Below, in pieces: positions 38,270 through 49,614 of a stretch of DNA of 64,000 bases (position 1 is the stretch's first letter; every line of letters starts with the position of its first letter). The position numbers were made by a program, and so were the translations under genes. The stretch comes from Undaria pinnatifida (Eukaryota > Sar > Phaeophyceae > Laminariales > Alariaceae). The stretch covers positions 14,600,935-14,664,934 of the forward strand of contig JABAKD010000021.1 in NCBI GenBank assembly GCA_012845835.1. The letters run 5' to 3'. The notes under the pieces are model-generated. The model was given only the letters and a program-made list of their open reading frames with translations. It did no database searches and was not told the DNA's origin.

Positions 38270-39688
38270 ACTGCGCGTCGAGCTTGCCGGCGTCAGATAT
38301 ATACTCGGCTGCTCCCCGGCTGGGGTGGTGCTCGGGCCTGAGGCTTCCCCAAAACGTGCCAGAGCCCATGAGGGGGTGTGTGGCGTCGAGCTTACTCGAG
38401 CGCTGCACTAGCGCTTGGGTATGGCCGGGCCGGCGGTGACAGCCAGCGACAAGGCGAAAACATTCCTCGCGTATGTTTTTTAATGCAGCAGCCTTGCCTG
38501 CGGACGCAGTGTCGCATCACCGCCGCGAAAAGCGTGGGGCGCGTATCGAACAGAGAAGGGAGGATCGAACCCATGTGAGTAAGCACCGAATTCGGGAAGG
38601 AGATGGACGTGGCGTGTCGGGACTGCTGCCCCCTTCACGTTGGCACTTAGGCAAGAACCGGGCTGGGCGAAGGGAGACGGAGAGGGGGAAATACTCTCTC
38701 TGGGAAAACGGCGGGTCGAACGGAGGAAATAGGACGCTCGGAAGAAGAGGGGGAAAAGCAACTGGTTTCGGAGGGCTGCTCACAAAATTCGCACAGATGC
38801 AAGGGCTAGGTCGAGAGCAGGGGAACTCGTCGTGGGTACGTACAGCGTTCAAGCACTTGCTTTCAAAGGCACGAACGGCATAGGCCACGCTGAGGTGATA
38901 CTGAAGACTTGCGAAGACGCAGGTTGTGATGTCATAGGATTGCAGGAGCTGAGGCGGGGTATGCTGTGTTTTGCTCCGGAGCAGACGGAGGAAAGTACGA
39001 AGAGAAGGGAAACCACGGGGTAGGCTTAGCTGTTAGAGAGTCTATCGTGGCAGGGATGGATAAGTGCAACGTCGCGGTTGAGTGCATCAGTGCTAGATTG
39101 ATGAAGGTTCGCATCCAACTCAAAGGGAAATCTAAAGGTGTGTCTTTATTGTACGCTATGCTCCTACTCTCGAGAAGAGCACCAGCGAAAGGATTACGTT
39201 TGGAATTCACTTGACGAGGTGGTCAAGGAGGTACCTAGTAGGGACCACCTTTTTGTTCTGATGGACGCAAATGCTCGTACAGGCGTGAGAGGGATCGAGT
39301 GGACCGACAGCAAGGTACTGGGTGCATACGGACGTGAGGAGCTGAACGACAACGGAGAGCGACTATTGATTCACGCAACTGATAACAAACTCCCCCTACT
39401 CAACACGTACTATGCTACACCTGCTCGTTGTATATCGTATACGTTTCAGAGCCCTACCCGAGGACAGGCCCAGTACAGACTTGACTACATACTGACACGG
39501 CAAGTGGATACACGATTGGTACATAATGGCACTGTGCGGACTTCACCCAGGGAGAACGCCGAGTCGGACTACAACCTCGTGATTGCAAATATTCGCCTCA
39601 TCAATTTCCCAGCTCCAGAGTGACTGCAGCCTGTCCTGTGTCCACGGACTTGGTTATGCGAGTTAATGTGAGAACAACAACAACAACT

Positions 39689-39743
<55 letters not shown>

Positions 39744-39745
39744 CT
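38270..39745 (+). pseudogene. LINE remnant: 5' region plus AP-endonuclease domain joined directly to the 3' tail
   Basis: From ~38,500 a basic open stretch leads into an endonuclease/exonuclease/phosphatase domain (38,832-39,620): GHAEVILKTCEDAGCDVIGL with QELRR, then VFCSGADGG, GVGLAVRES, LFVLMDANARTG, RLDYIL and SDYNLVIANIRL. Two frameshifts interrupt it (near 38,960 and 39,150). The final catalytic SDH is SDY here (39564-39572). No reverse transcriptase follows: the frame passes straight into the 3' sequence shared with other LINE tails and a (CAA)n tail. The insertion splits the right arm of the large inverted repeat. Confidence 0.8.
39673..39745 (+). repeat. (CAA)n 3' tail of the LINE remnant
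   Basis: Near-pure ACAACAACAAC run following TTATGCGAGTTAATGTGAGA, the same 3' junction seen in the other LINE ends of this window. Confidence 0.85.
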
Positions 39746-40342
39746 ATCTATCTACTGTATCATCGCAGTCTAGATACATTTATTTCCTACGATACTGGGG
39801 ACATCACGTACGAATTTTAGTCGTACGAGTTTTTCCGGGTGCGCCATGGTGGTACCACCCCGCCAACAGCATTCGCCGCCGTGGAGTCGCGGCGTGTGCG
39901 TGAGGGTGGAGTCGCCCCGATTGTCGACGTGACAGAACCTGTGATGCATCTCATCATGAGATCGCTGATGCAGGTAGGTATCTACTCTGTCTATCCTTCT
40001 GTCATCCAGATGCATACTGAGACATAGAAAACGAGTTTTGGGCATACCAGCTACGTCTGGCGCGCAATAGCCATACCACCCAACCAGCGAGAATCGCCTC
40101 TAGCACGTGATGGTGGTGTCACCCTCACAGGTCACTCGACAGAACCTACATTGCGGCGGTGTGGATAAGTTGATCTGTTTTAATGTTGATGTGGACGGGG
40201 GGGAGTTGGCGACCTGTCGTCTTGGTGCCGGCTTAATATGACGATCCACGACATATATAAAGCATACCCGGTACTGGTATGCAGCATTCACAAGATCCAG
40301 ATAGATCCCATGTTGTCGAAGAGACCGGCTTCCACCGACGCG

Positions 40343-40910
40343 TGCAGACCGCTGTTGTTGTTGATGTTGTTGTTCTCACATTTAATCGCATAATCAAGTC
40401 CGTGGTCACATGACAGGCTCTAGTCATTCTGAAGCTGAGGAATACCCCAGGGAAAAACGCAAACAACCCAACGTGGTACGCGCATATATCACAGTTGACG
40501 CAATACATGCCTCCACCAGAAACATACAAAAGTGAAACTGGGAGTCAGTCTACGATGTGCCAGGTCCATGCCGGTGCATACGTCTCGCTACTCACGCCTG
40601 GAGAAACCGGTTATTCTGATTGCTACCCAAGGATGACTACCACGTATATATCACACGTAGTATCTATCACTACGTGTACGCACGGCAGGAGTAAGTCAAT
40701 TGGAGAAAAGAAACAAAGAAAGCGAACCCAAAGGAGATAAGGAAAGGAAAGAAAATAGAAGAGAGCGAAACAAAACTAAAAAAGAAAGAAAAGAGAAGAA
40801 AAAGTCAAGAAAATCGAGAAATGACAAGACAAGAGGAAGCAAAGCAAGAAATAAAGAAGATAAAAAAGAAAAAGAGGAAAAAAAAGGAAAAGAAAGAAAA
40901 ATGTCATGCT
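40343..40910 (-). mobile_element. LINE 3' end, minus orientation
   Basis: Begins on the plus strand as TGTTGTTGTTGATGTTGTTG (the tail), then CACATTTAATCGCATAATCA, the reverse complement of the shared 3' region. A purine-rich AAAG/GAAA tract (40,690-40,905) closes it, matching the pyrimidine tract of the plus copies. It abuts the outer end of the right inverted-repeat arm. Confidence 0.75.
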
Positions 40911-41019
40911 AGCCGACCCTAGGGACTGGCTAAAGATGGCCTTAAGCTCATAGAGGGTATCACGTCCATCATCAATGACACCTGGGAGAGAACACAACAT
41001 GGCGGAGAAGTCAGGGCGG

Positions 41020-41932
41020 TCTTATGCTATCTTGTGACGGCCATTAGAAGGCCCACAACTTTCAATACGCAGATGGCCGAACCCAGACTTCAATCTGTTG
41101 GGCATGACGCTTTCCCTTCCCTCCCTCCCCCCTTCCTCCCTTTCCCCTTCCCCCCTTCCTCCCTTTCCCCTTCCCCCCTCCCCCCCCTCCTCCCTCCCCC
41201 CCTCCCCCAATCCCCTCCCCGCTCCCCCCTCTTCCCCCTCCCCCCGGCCGCTTAAAGATGCCCACGGTGGATGGCGCTGCCGCAGCCTTTGCGCGTCGCC
41301 CTGCAGCTTTTCGTCTCTCCGTTTCATGCCAATTCCGCTTGAACAACTCGGCTCCCTCCTCTACTCTTCGAAATCACCTGCCAGCCTTCTGAGCAGCCTT
41401 TCGCCAACCTTCGAATTTCATTCCAAAGACCGACATATCCTCTTTCAGATGATCCATCCAGTCTTTCTCTTGCCCCCCTGAGTAGCCCTTACCCCCAACA
41501 ACTCCCCAAACATCACTCTCTGTGGCGGACGCTCCTCCCCCATACGTGCCACGAATTCCGCAAACAAAATCCTCTGTTTTCGCACTATCGCCTTAACGCT
41601 CTCGGAATCTTTCTAGGCAAGCGCGTCGGCTAGAAGGTCATGGCTGATTGCAGAAGGCGCAGTGAGCTTGAATGCTTTCGTCGTCAAGCTGGCAACAACG
41701 TGACGGAACCGACGCGGCCGACCGAATAAGCTCGGCGAGGGCATTAGTAGCTGAGATTTTTGTCACGTTGGGCATTGTAACGCGACCACTTGGTGATGGA
41801 TTTCACTTCCCAAGGTACAGTCACCTGGCTAGGAGTAAATGCCGGCTGCATTGGGACAACGACGTGGGTGACTTCCGCGCACGTTGCTGACGTAATGACG
41901 TGTTCGGTGGACGATTGTTTTTTGCGAGCCAT
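41020..41932 (-). pseudogene. Decayed coding region of unknown family
   Basis: From ATG at 41932: MARKKQSSTEHVITSATCAE, then FTPSQVTVPWEVKSITKWSR. A frameshift in an A run near 41,754 leads to ISATNALAELIRSAASVPSR and CCQLDDESIQAHCAFCNQP; after another shift and a stop, LLADALA, KDSESVKAIVRKQRILFAEF and VARMGEERP. The later part runs into a CCCTTCC-type low-complexity tract. The helical, Cys-bearing composition suggests a transposon Gag-like or host protein; not identified. Confidence 0.45.
41100..41255. repeat. CCCTTCC low-complexity tract
   Basis: Almost pure C/T (CCCCTTCCTCCC units). Long Pro- or Gly-rich frames here are artefacts of composition. Confidence 0.9.
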
Positions 41933-42281
41933 CTGAGTGGGGCTCGTACTCGTTACGATCCAACCCTGTTCGCTGATTAAATAAAATGAAGAAATCATAT
42001 GCAAAACTGAAATGCTGTTGTACGTTTCGCAAAGCAAGACCCTCGATAGATTAACGCCATGACTGGGGGGCGGACGTTTGGGGTCGTATATGTCTTTTTT
42101 TTTCGGAGTGAGAGTGTCTCTGGTTAACTAGGGTTAGTGGCCCAGATCTGCCCCCTGTCCCTTTTGTAGTTTTTAGCTTCCGTGTTACGAGTTGTTTCAC
42201 CTCTGCAACATTAATCCACAATGGAATGGAATGGTTAGCATTGCAAAGCTTAGCTACCAGGTGGCGAGAAATTTTCATCAA

Positions 42282-44079
42282 ATCTTTGCTGCCGCGGCCG
42301 TGATGTACAGAGTCACTCGTGCGAGTAGCTCAAATGCACGATTAGTTTTAAAGGGGGGACTCCCCGGATACTACCGTGGCCTCTTGGTGTTATTGCCTTA
42401 CTCTGATTCCTCATTGCAGATTGGAGGTGCTGCCCTGCATGAAATGCGCTCAAAATCGTCCCACGAGCAATCTCGTGACAAATTGCATTGTCTACGAGAA
42501 CACTCGAAAATACATAATAAACTCTGCATAATTCGAAACAATAGGCACTATAATTTGGTCATATTACGATGGCCAGGGAATCTATGAATAAATAGATTTG
42601 AAAGCAGCAAGAAAGAGAACACAGAGTAGCAGAAACATCTCATACGACATAAACGTCACACGTCAGCCAGAGAGCACTATTAAAAACGGGCAAACGATGA
42701 AACGAACCCCTTTACCTAGGCAAACGCCAGTGGGAACTGTTGAAACTTTTAAACACCATGTAGATTTTAGCGATACACGCGTGTTCTAAATTTACATTTT
42801 TACATTCCGGAGTCGTTCTAACATTTCTTTAACGAAACGGCCGATGTCGAAACAAGCTCACCGGCCGTATCTTCTGAAATACGGTGCCCAGTGCCCCCCC
42901 CAGATATCATCGTTCGATACGAGTCCTTTTCAAACAAGAATGTTACACATAGTTGAATGTTATCTTTCGTATCATATGTCCTTCCTCGTTTCGAGCAGCC
43001 ATGAAACGTTCGTTAAAGGATATCACTGTTTTTGGGGGGGGGGCATCCTTGGGCCATCGTAGAAACGGTCTCCGATATTTTTGTTTGAACACTCCTTTGT
43101 TTCCCTCTCCACAGGCCGTATACTGTACTGGTATCTAATCTTCTTCGTCTTGTTTTTGTCCGTGCAACACATATGGGTGCTGTACAGTACAAGTATCTGT
43201 TCTCGTTTGGCACGTTCGCTGTTCTTGCATCCTTTCCTTTCCGATCTTCTTACGTCACACTTTTTAGAACACCTACCTACCTGTCGTTTGTTTTCAAATA
43301 TTTAGTCTAGTCTCTATTTGTTTTCATTTTCTTCGGTTTTGTTATTTTGTTCCCTTCTTTCCCTTTTGTCATGGCGTGGCTAGTGTTGTTGTGTCCTGGA
43401 GGGGCAAAGCAGTTGTAGTAAGCAAGGAGTATAATCCTGCAAGCGGCAACGCGACCATAAAGTCTTGAAGAAGCTGAGTTGGATAAATGAGACAAAATGC
43501 CTGAGTGTAACGATTGTTAAGGAAACGGATTTGTTGAGCTGGTGCGCCTTTTTTCAACGGCAGGTGGTGGAGACCCACCGTGGAACAAATAAATAATGTA
43601 CAGGCGCAGGCAGATCCAGCACTACCCAGGTCAAAGCCAAACCAAACAGAGCTGCCTATTCCTGGGTGGCTATCTCACCTCTTTTGACTGAACATTTTAG
43701 GGTAAGGCCGAAGAAGGCCGGCAAGTGCACGGTGTTGACTAACCCAATCGGCAAGGTTAACAACAAGTCTGCGTTTTGCAGATGGACAAAAACTGGCATT
43801 AGTACACCTAGTTTATCGAGCTTGAGTTTTTTTAACCGGATCCTTAGGAGCATCTATTAATGAAAATTTTATAATCGTACCCGGTACCCTAGCATTTCAC
43901 TTGTTCACTTGCTTTACCTTGATGAATTACAACTGTTTAGTTTACTCTGTTTGACGGTCTGTGACCTCAGAATTCTATCTCTCTAAGATGAATCAGCGCG
44001 GACTCTTATGGGTGTACTGATGGTAACGTTGTGAATAGAAAGGACGGTTGGCTGTGAAGGCAACGCACACACAGCATCG
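42282..44079. other. Repeat C copy plus unassigned sequence
   Basis: Apart from 42,820-43,060 nothing is recognised. A possible coding-like stretch at 43,700-43,830 (RPKKAGKCTVLTNPIGK) has no family match that I know. Confidence 0.3.
42820..43060 (+). repeat. Direct repeat C, copy 1
   Basis: Shares TCTTTAACGAAA, TGAAATACGGTG-like, CGAGCAGCCATGA, AACGTTCGTTAAAG and a G run with 52,930-53,160, in the same order. Confidence 0.65.
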
Positions 44080-44450
44080 CTCAGAGAGTCTATATATAGT
44101 GGTTACCCTCGAATACTATCAACACCAGCGTTGGTCGTCAAATTCGACTCTCGCCTCCTTTATACTTTACATTAATTTACTTGCAACAAAAGAAAGAAAG
44201 GGTTTGCTGTTGGTCGCGTCTAGCAGCGTGGGTCTAGGCGCAATCCAAAAAGGGTCGACGAGGGAAAAAATTGCTGACTGAGGTCTTCTCGCAGAATAAA
44301 CGAACGCACGTACCGTGGTCGAGGGGGTGGAGGGCCCGCTATATAAGCCCGTATATCTAAGTTTGTCCTCGGAGGGACATCCAAACACACTTGCGACGCA
44401 AGTGTACGTAGGAAAAACATGCTGAATTATTTACGGGCTACACAAAAGCA
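44080..44450 (+). repeat. Second copy of the SINE-like body
   Basis: Shares CCCTCGAATACTA, AAATTCGACTC, TCTAGCAGCGTGGGT and GTCGACGAGGGAA in order with 46,960-47,260. The tRNA-like head is too diverged to fold. Confidence 0.5.
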
Positions 44451-44599
44451 GGTACGTGCCGCAGTGCGGAGGAGGAAGGACGGCTCGCCATGTGACACTG
44501 GATCTGAGTGACTACTGAAAAGGAGCGCGCAAGTTTTTCGATGATAACAAATGGGATTACATAAACATATATAAAATCATTCCTTGAATATAGAGTCAT

Positions 44600-45950
44600 T
44601 CCTTGGTGTCATGGACTTTGGTTCGGAGTTTTCTGTCTCGGCCTAAGTATGCGATTCGCGGAACTGGAATTCTCGGTCGAATATGGCTTGGTTCGAGCGC
44701 CGCCTTCGGGGGGCGGCTCCAACGCCTCTCGCCCTGCCGTGTCCGTTCCGCACATCGACGTGAACGCGGACGGGCGCCGAGCGAGACGAGCGAGTGTCGA
44801 GGAGGAATTTTGGAAAAACTGTTGAATCTTAATGGCTGCAACGCCTGAATGATTTACAAAATTGGCATCATTTCCAAACGGTACGTGATAATGTTTGGAA
44901 TTTTGCGTACCGGGTGAGAACAGCAGTATGTACGACGAGCATGAAGGCCAACTGACGGCATTGGCAAACACACAACATCAGGTGCATGCAGCTGCAGTAG
45001 CTGAAGGGCGAAACTTTTAGCACATACTGCAGCAACTAGTAGCAACCAGAACCACAGCAGATAGTTCAAAGTGCAGTACGAGTGCAGTTGGCAAGTTTAG
45101 TCGTACACGCATCACTCTGTCCAATAGTCTATATATAACAGCATCTCAAGCAGGTAGAGGAGCCGTCTCTTCATCCTTTGGCCTTGGCTTCAGCACGGCC
45201 GCTTACACTCAAGGCAGCCTCTGCTGTAGGCATAAACGAGTGCGGTTGATTCGCAGCGAACTATTCCGCCGTGCTTGCCTCTATGTGGCCATTGTCCATG
45301 CCATTTCATGTCACCTCCCTTCTGTTTTAAGCTCGTCGTCGTGCCGTCGAGGTACGAGGAAACCCGTACGTACTGGGTGAGAACAGCGGTATGTACGACG
45401 AGCATGAACGCCAACTGACGACATTGGCAAACACACAACAGCAGGTGCAGCAGCAGTAGCCGAAGGGCGAAACGTCTAGCACATACAGCAGCAACTAGTA
45501 GCAACTAGAACCACAGCAGATAGCTCAAAGTGCAGTACGAGTGCCGTTGGCAAGTTTAGTCGTGCACGCATCACTCTGTCCAATATATAACAACCGTTTT
45601 ATGTTCATATTGATGGAGAAAAAATACCAGGTCGTATTACATTTATTTCCTGTAAGAATGATACGTCGTATGAGCGGACGTTCTGGTTCTGGTGCCGTGA
45701 GACCGTCGAACACACCGCATGTTTTACCCAAACAAGATCCAACAAGAGGCAGCGCACGGGGGCCCCTAACACAGAGACACGTGACAACCACGGCCAGCTG
45801 TTGGTCGCGTAATTGTCCGGTGGTCCGTGCTTCGGTGGGTGTATCGGAAGTCGTTCGTAGTACTGCTGTAGATCGTCGAAAAACCACGTGGCATCGTGCT
45901 GGTGGCAAGACTCGCCAGTAGACCCCCAAAAATTTATTCACCTATTCTTT
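44600..45950 (+). repeat. Composite repeat family B, plus copies (two tandem parts)
   Basis: The block CGGTATGTACGACGAGCATG…CAACTGACG…AACACACAACA…GCAGATAG(T/C)TCAAAGTGCAG occurs twice (44,930-45,130 and 45,385-45,600) and inverted at 58,200-58,480. The end (TCCGTGCTTCGGTGGGTGTA, 45,825) is inverted at 59,090. No coding content recognised. Confidence 0.75.
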
Positions 45951-46352
45951 TTCTTGGCCCCATGCACCCATTTATTTCCCTTCCTTTCTCTTCTTTGTTT
46001 GTTTCTTTTTTCCTATTGACTAGCGTCTGTTGTGCGCATGCGTAGTGATAGATACCACGTGTAATATATACGTGGTAGTCTTTCTTGGTTGGTAAGCGGT
46101 ATAGTCGGTTTTCCCAGGCGCGAGTAATGAGACGTATGCACCGGTATGGACCTGGCACATCGTAGACTGACTCCCGATTTCACTTTCATATGTTTCTGGT
46201 GGAGGCATGAATTGCGTCAGCTGTGCTTTATGCGTGTACCACCTTTGGTTTGTGTTTTTCCCCTAGGATATTCCTCAGCTCCAGAGTGACTGGAGCCTGT
46301 CCTGTGACCACGGACTTGATTATGCGAGTTAATGTGAGAACGACAACAACAA
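45940..46352 (+). mobile_element. LINE 3' end, plus orientation
   Basis: Same order as at 19,000: T/C-rich tract, CTCCAGAGTGACTGGAGCCT, CCACGGACTTGATTATGCGA, then a short (CAA)n tail. Confidence 0.75.
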
Positions 46353-46369
46353 CAACGGAAATATTGCCT

Positions 46370-46810
46370 GTTTCTTGACCTTTCAGCTGCTTCCTGCAAA
46401 CTTGGTTTTTCTGCCAACACGATTTTGAACTTGTTCGCGATTTTTTCTTCCTTTTTGTCTAGTAAGTTGAACTTCCTACTGCCGCTAATTGCCGCCTGAC
46501 AGCTGTGCATTAGTTGCCAAACGGTCCAGCTTTAGCTTTTCTTTGATTCGCACCATTTGTTTTGTACTTGACGAAGCTTCAGCGGCTGAGATCTGGGCTT
46601 GGCTCATCAGCTCGACACCGCCCAGCACCCCATCGCAGCGCTATAGCTTACATCAACGAAGCGCCGTGCAGTGCCCTGCGATGCCCTGCGGCTCAGCTCA
46701 GCAGCGCACCGCTAGCTCAGCAGAGCGACGCGCTATGCTTTGCCGTGCTCTGCCATCGCGGTCGTTGGTTATTCATGATATCTAAAACTCCGCGTACGGT
46801 GATATTTAGG
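46370..46810 (+). repeat. Composite repeat family B, GCTCAGCAGC-rich part
   Basis: Inverted match of 56,700-57,160: TGACGAAGCTTCAGC, GGCTTGGCTCATCAGCTC, GCCGTGCAGTGCCCTGCGAT, CTCAGCAGCGCACCGCTAGC and CCGCGTA. The GCTCAGC motifs can form local hairpins. Confidence 0.8.
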
Positions 46811-46919
46811 TATTTGGCGCTTTATTGCATACTTATCGCGTCAACCATCGTTATATCATAGAATATGGGGGAGGGAATGTAATCTCTATGCAAAGATCCT
46901 GTTTTTTTTTAATCATATG

Positions 46920-47260
46920 TCAGCCGGCCGCCCCGGTGGTCTATAAATAATAGTGGTTTTACCCTCGAATACTACTAACGTTTGGTTGTCCTTGAGTTCG
47001 ACACCCACCACGATGAGATTTGACTTTATTTTCAAAAATGAAAAAAAAAAAACAGGCATCAATCAACTGCTGAGAGCGCCTAGCAGCGTGGGTTGGTTCT
47101 ACGCGAGTCGACGAGGGAAGAAAATGCTGGATTCTCCTGGCGGTAAAAATGAAAACACGTGCCGAAGTGGGGGGAGAGGAGGAGGGCCCGCTATTGACCC
47201 CGGATCTGAGTTACTACTGGGAGGGAGCGCGAGAGTGGTGCGGGGATAATAAATGGGATG
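46920..47260 (+). repeat. SINE-like repeat, tRNA-like head plus body
   Basis: GCCGGCCGCCCCGGTGGTCT at 46,922, B-box-like GAGTTCGACACCC at ~46,993, then a body shared with 44,080-44,450 (CCTAGCAGCGTGGGT, GTCGACGAGGGAA). Confidence 0.55.
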
Positions 47261-47639
47261 AAGAAAAAATATGTTGCAAAGGTATATTATTATTACTACC
47301 AGTAAATAATATGTCAGTCTCTAGGAAATACGCACGGCACTATCAGCAGTCGTCATGGTAGAGACACCCCGGATATTATGCATTGAGGGGACGCGTCCAA
47401 TTTTGACAACGTGACAGCAGACACACATATCCCGCCTTCCCGAGAAAAAACAGAGAAGAAGCGCTACGCCAACCTCCCGTACGAGCAAAGCCACCCCCGC
47501 ACCAATCTTAGACAACGCCGCCTTAACGAGAGATCGCCCTCCTCTTCTACGTTTTTCTCCTCGCCCGCGACCACGCAGACCAATCAATGCGACAGCCTTC
47601 ACGTAATAAACAAAGCAATCTTCTTCCAAAACCTCGTCG

Positions 47640-48072
47640 GCTGACATGTCCTCATGTCGACGTTTGATGCAAAGCGACTTTGCATCCTGTCGACTTCAAA
47701 CCTCCATTGCCACGGGGACAGCAGTGCAGTCTCTTCATTAATGCCAAGGCCTCTTTTGTTTCGCCTAGAGGCGACGCAGGTTCTCACTAATACTCTTTTC
47801 GGTATTTTTGTTTGATAGACGCCAACTTTTACTTGACGGCGCATTTAATAGTTTGTTTCGCCTATCCTTGCCTTCTTTATTGTATAATATTACGTTTTTT
47901 CTTTTGTCAAAGCATGACTTTCAGAATCCCATGTTCGTATGAAACACTTGGCATTACTTTAATGTTCAATGCATGCCAAATCGGACAGCTACACCTTAAG
48001 TGGTCGAAGTGCTGCCCTGCCTTACCCGAAGCATGGGCGCCGGCGAATGCCGGCGCCCGTGCGGAGCTCTGG
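47640..48072 (+). mobile_element. Family B segment ending in a hairpin, Helitron-like 3' end
   Basis: Inverted match of 57,592-58,000. It ends in a GC hairpin (stem GGGCGCCGGC 48035-48044, loop GAAT, stem GCCGGCGCCC 48049-48058, extended by GCAT/GTGC), then 10 nt from the core stem and CTGG at 48069-48072 followed by T. Helitrons end in a short hairpin, ~10 nt and CTRR next to T. Confidence 0.55.
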
Positions 48073-48109
48073 TAGACTATGTATTTAGTCTATATATTCA
48101 CGCACAGGA

Positions 48110-48880
48110 TATCACCTCATTATCTTTTGAGAGCCATCCATGCCGCTGTGTTACCCCCCCCCCCCCCCGCCTCGAACGCCCCTATCTTCCCCATCACCCG
48201 CACCTTCGCCTAGACCTAGCACCACACGTATAACAAACCCCTCACCTAAAGCCGTCCCCCCCCCCTCCCCCAACCCATCCCAACCCCACCCCCTCGAACA
48301 CTCCACCCTCTCTTTACTCACTGATTGTACGAATTACCCCAGGATATACATGACAAACTGATGTATTATTTCAAAAATGTCACATTTATCCCCTCAAAAT
48401 ATTGTATAGTTTCCAGGCACATATTGAGCTGCCCGCCCCCCCCCCCCCCCCCCCCCCCCCCCCGCCCCAACCCCCCCGCCCCCAATAATGTACTGGTGCC
48501 AAAACCGTCAGATTTATCCCCTCGAAAGGATTTATAGCTTACATGCACAAATTGCCCCTTCCCCCCCCCCCCCCCCCCGCCCCCCTCCAAACCCGCTCGC
48601 TTTTGATCAAAACCAGGCCCCCCTTTCCCTTCGCAGCTGTCAGATTTTGTCCCCCTCAGAAACGGGTTTTATAGTTTCCGCGCACAGACTGACTAAAATA
48701 ATCCTGTTGACCCTGATAGCTACACTGTAGTTGTAAGGGGAGTCGCCGCCCTATATCCTTAATGAGGACACACAACTCGTAATGCGCGCGATCGGAGTAT
48801 CACACACAGCTTGCAAAGATGAGTTTCGACGAAATCTTCGATCTCACAGCTGGAGTGTATTTTAATTTTTATAATATATA
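48110..48880 (+). repeat. G/C-tract minisatellite family, plus orientation
   Basis: Repeating units of roughly 120 bp of the form TTTATCCCCTCRAAA…ATAGYTTMC…GCACAxATTG followed by a long C run (48,155-48,167; 48,438-48,462; 48,558-48,578). It ends with ACACTGTAGTTGTAAGGGGA and CCTTAATGAGGACACACAAC, found inverted at 54,330 and 54,010. Pro-rich frames here come from the C runs. Confidence 0.8.
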
Positions 48881-48925
48881 CAAGGGCTTCGCTCGCGGGC
48901 GGCTGGGCGCCGCCCGCTACGTTTG
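48881..48925 (-). mobile_element. Third hairpin terminus of the same design
   Basis: Arms GCGGGCGGC (48895-48903) and GCCGCCCGC (48909-48917). In element orientation 10 nt (GAGCGAAGCC) and CTTG follow, next to T. The hairpin sequence differs but the spacing and AGCCCTTG end match the 57,592 copy. Confidence 0.5.
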
Positions 48926-49440
48926 CGGAAGGAGGAATGGACATTCAGTAGAAAGGCGGAAAAGAAGCACAAATGGCGCAACTGGCGACTTGAAAATGCC
49001 AAGAGGTCAATATATAGTTCAACGGTACAGGATAGAGACGATTATGATTATGAGTTTGTTATTATTATCCATTCGCGCAGTCCATGATGGACACGTCGGA
49101 GGACTTGCTTGGCATATCCTTCCACCTCTCAGGTAGCACCTGTAAACTCATTAATAGCTCTCTCTAAGTCGATCATCAATAATAAGTTATCGCAGTGCAT
49201 AAACACCAGGCACGCGCTTGTCGAGGATAGAGACAGGAAAACTACAACTTAAGATGTAAAGGAGCGCAGTGACGAAAAAAACATGCTGGAAGCAGAAACT
49301 TGAACGCACACACCGCAAACATGTGAAGTACATTTGTATTCCTGAAAGACGAAGAGCACGCATTTAAATTTAGGCATAGTTCTTAAAAAACGATGCTGGT
49401 AAAATAAACCACAACCCAACGTTCTATAAAGAACGTGCTG

Positions 49441-49614
49441 TCAACATTGCTTCCGAAGGAGCATGCAGGCTTGCTTGGACTCTTCCTCCTCAGCGGAGGT
49501 ACCCAGCACCTTGCACTCTTGTTTTTTGTCGATGATCTTGTGGATCTGTCCACAAACGTTGAAGCATGGCGGGAGGACGTCGATAAGTATGTGTAAAAAA
49601 GTATTCGTACTTCT
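49441..49614 (-). CDS. Unknown minus-strand gene, terminal exon
   Basis: 174 nt, 57 codons plus TGA. Acceptor CTGCTGGAG is weak. It encodes LPPCFNVCGQIHKIIDKKQE, then a Glu run (SAEEEESK) and QACMLLRKQC at the end. Four to five cysteines suggest metal binding or disulfides. Confidence 0.55.
   Translation of the reverse strand, partial: RSTNTFLHILIDVLPPCFNVCGQIHKIIDKKQECKVLGTSAEEEESKQACMLLRKQC

Larger units (their letters stand above)
35575..40356 (-). repeat. Right arm of the inverted repeat, interrupted by a LINE remnant
   Basis: Reverse-complement match of 21,525-25,570. Homology runs 35,575-38,263, is interrupted by the LINE remnant, and resumes at about 39,750-40,356. Anchors: GTGTGTGGCTCACGGCCCT (35,828), CGACATATCGTCTTTGTACA (36,197), CCATCATGCTCTAGAG (38,207), TCTACTGTATCATCGCAGTC (39,750) and CTAGCACGTGATGGTGGTG (40,098). 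Confidence 0.85.

Noticed and set aside
41062..41346. Gly/Lys-rich and Pro-rich frames
   Set aside because: Low-complexity CCCTTCC tract.
48140..48537. Pro-rich open frames
   Set aside because: Produced by the poly-C minisatellite.
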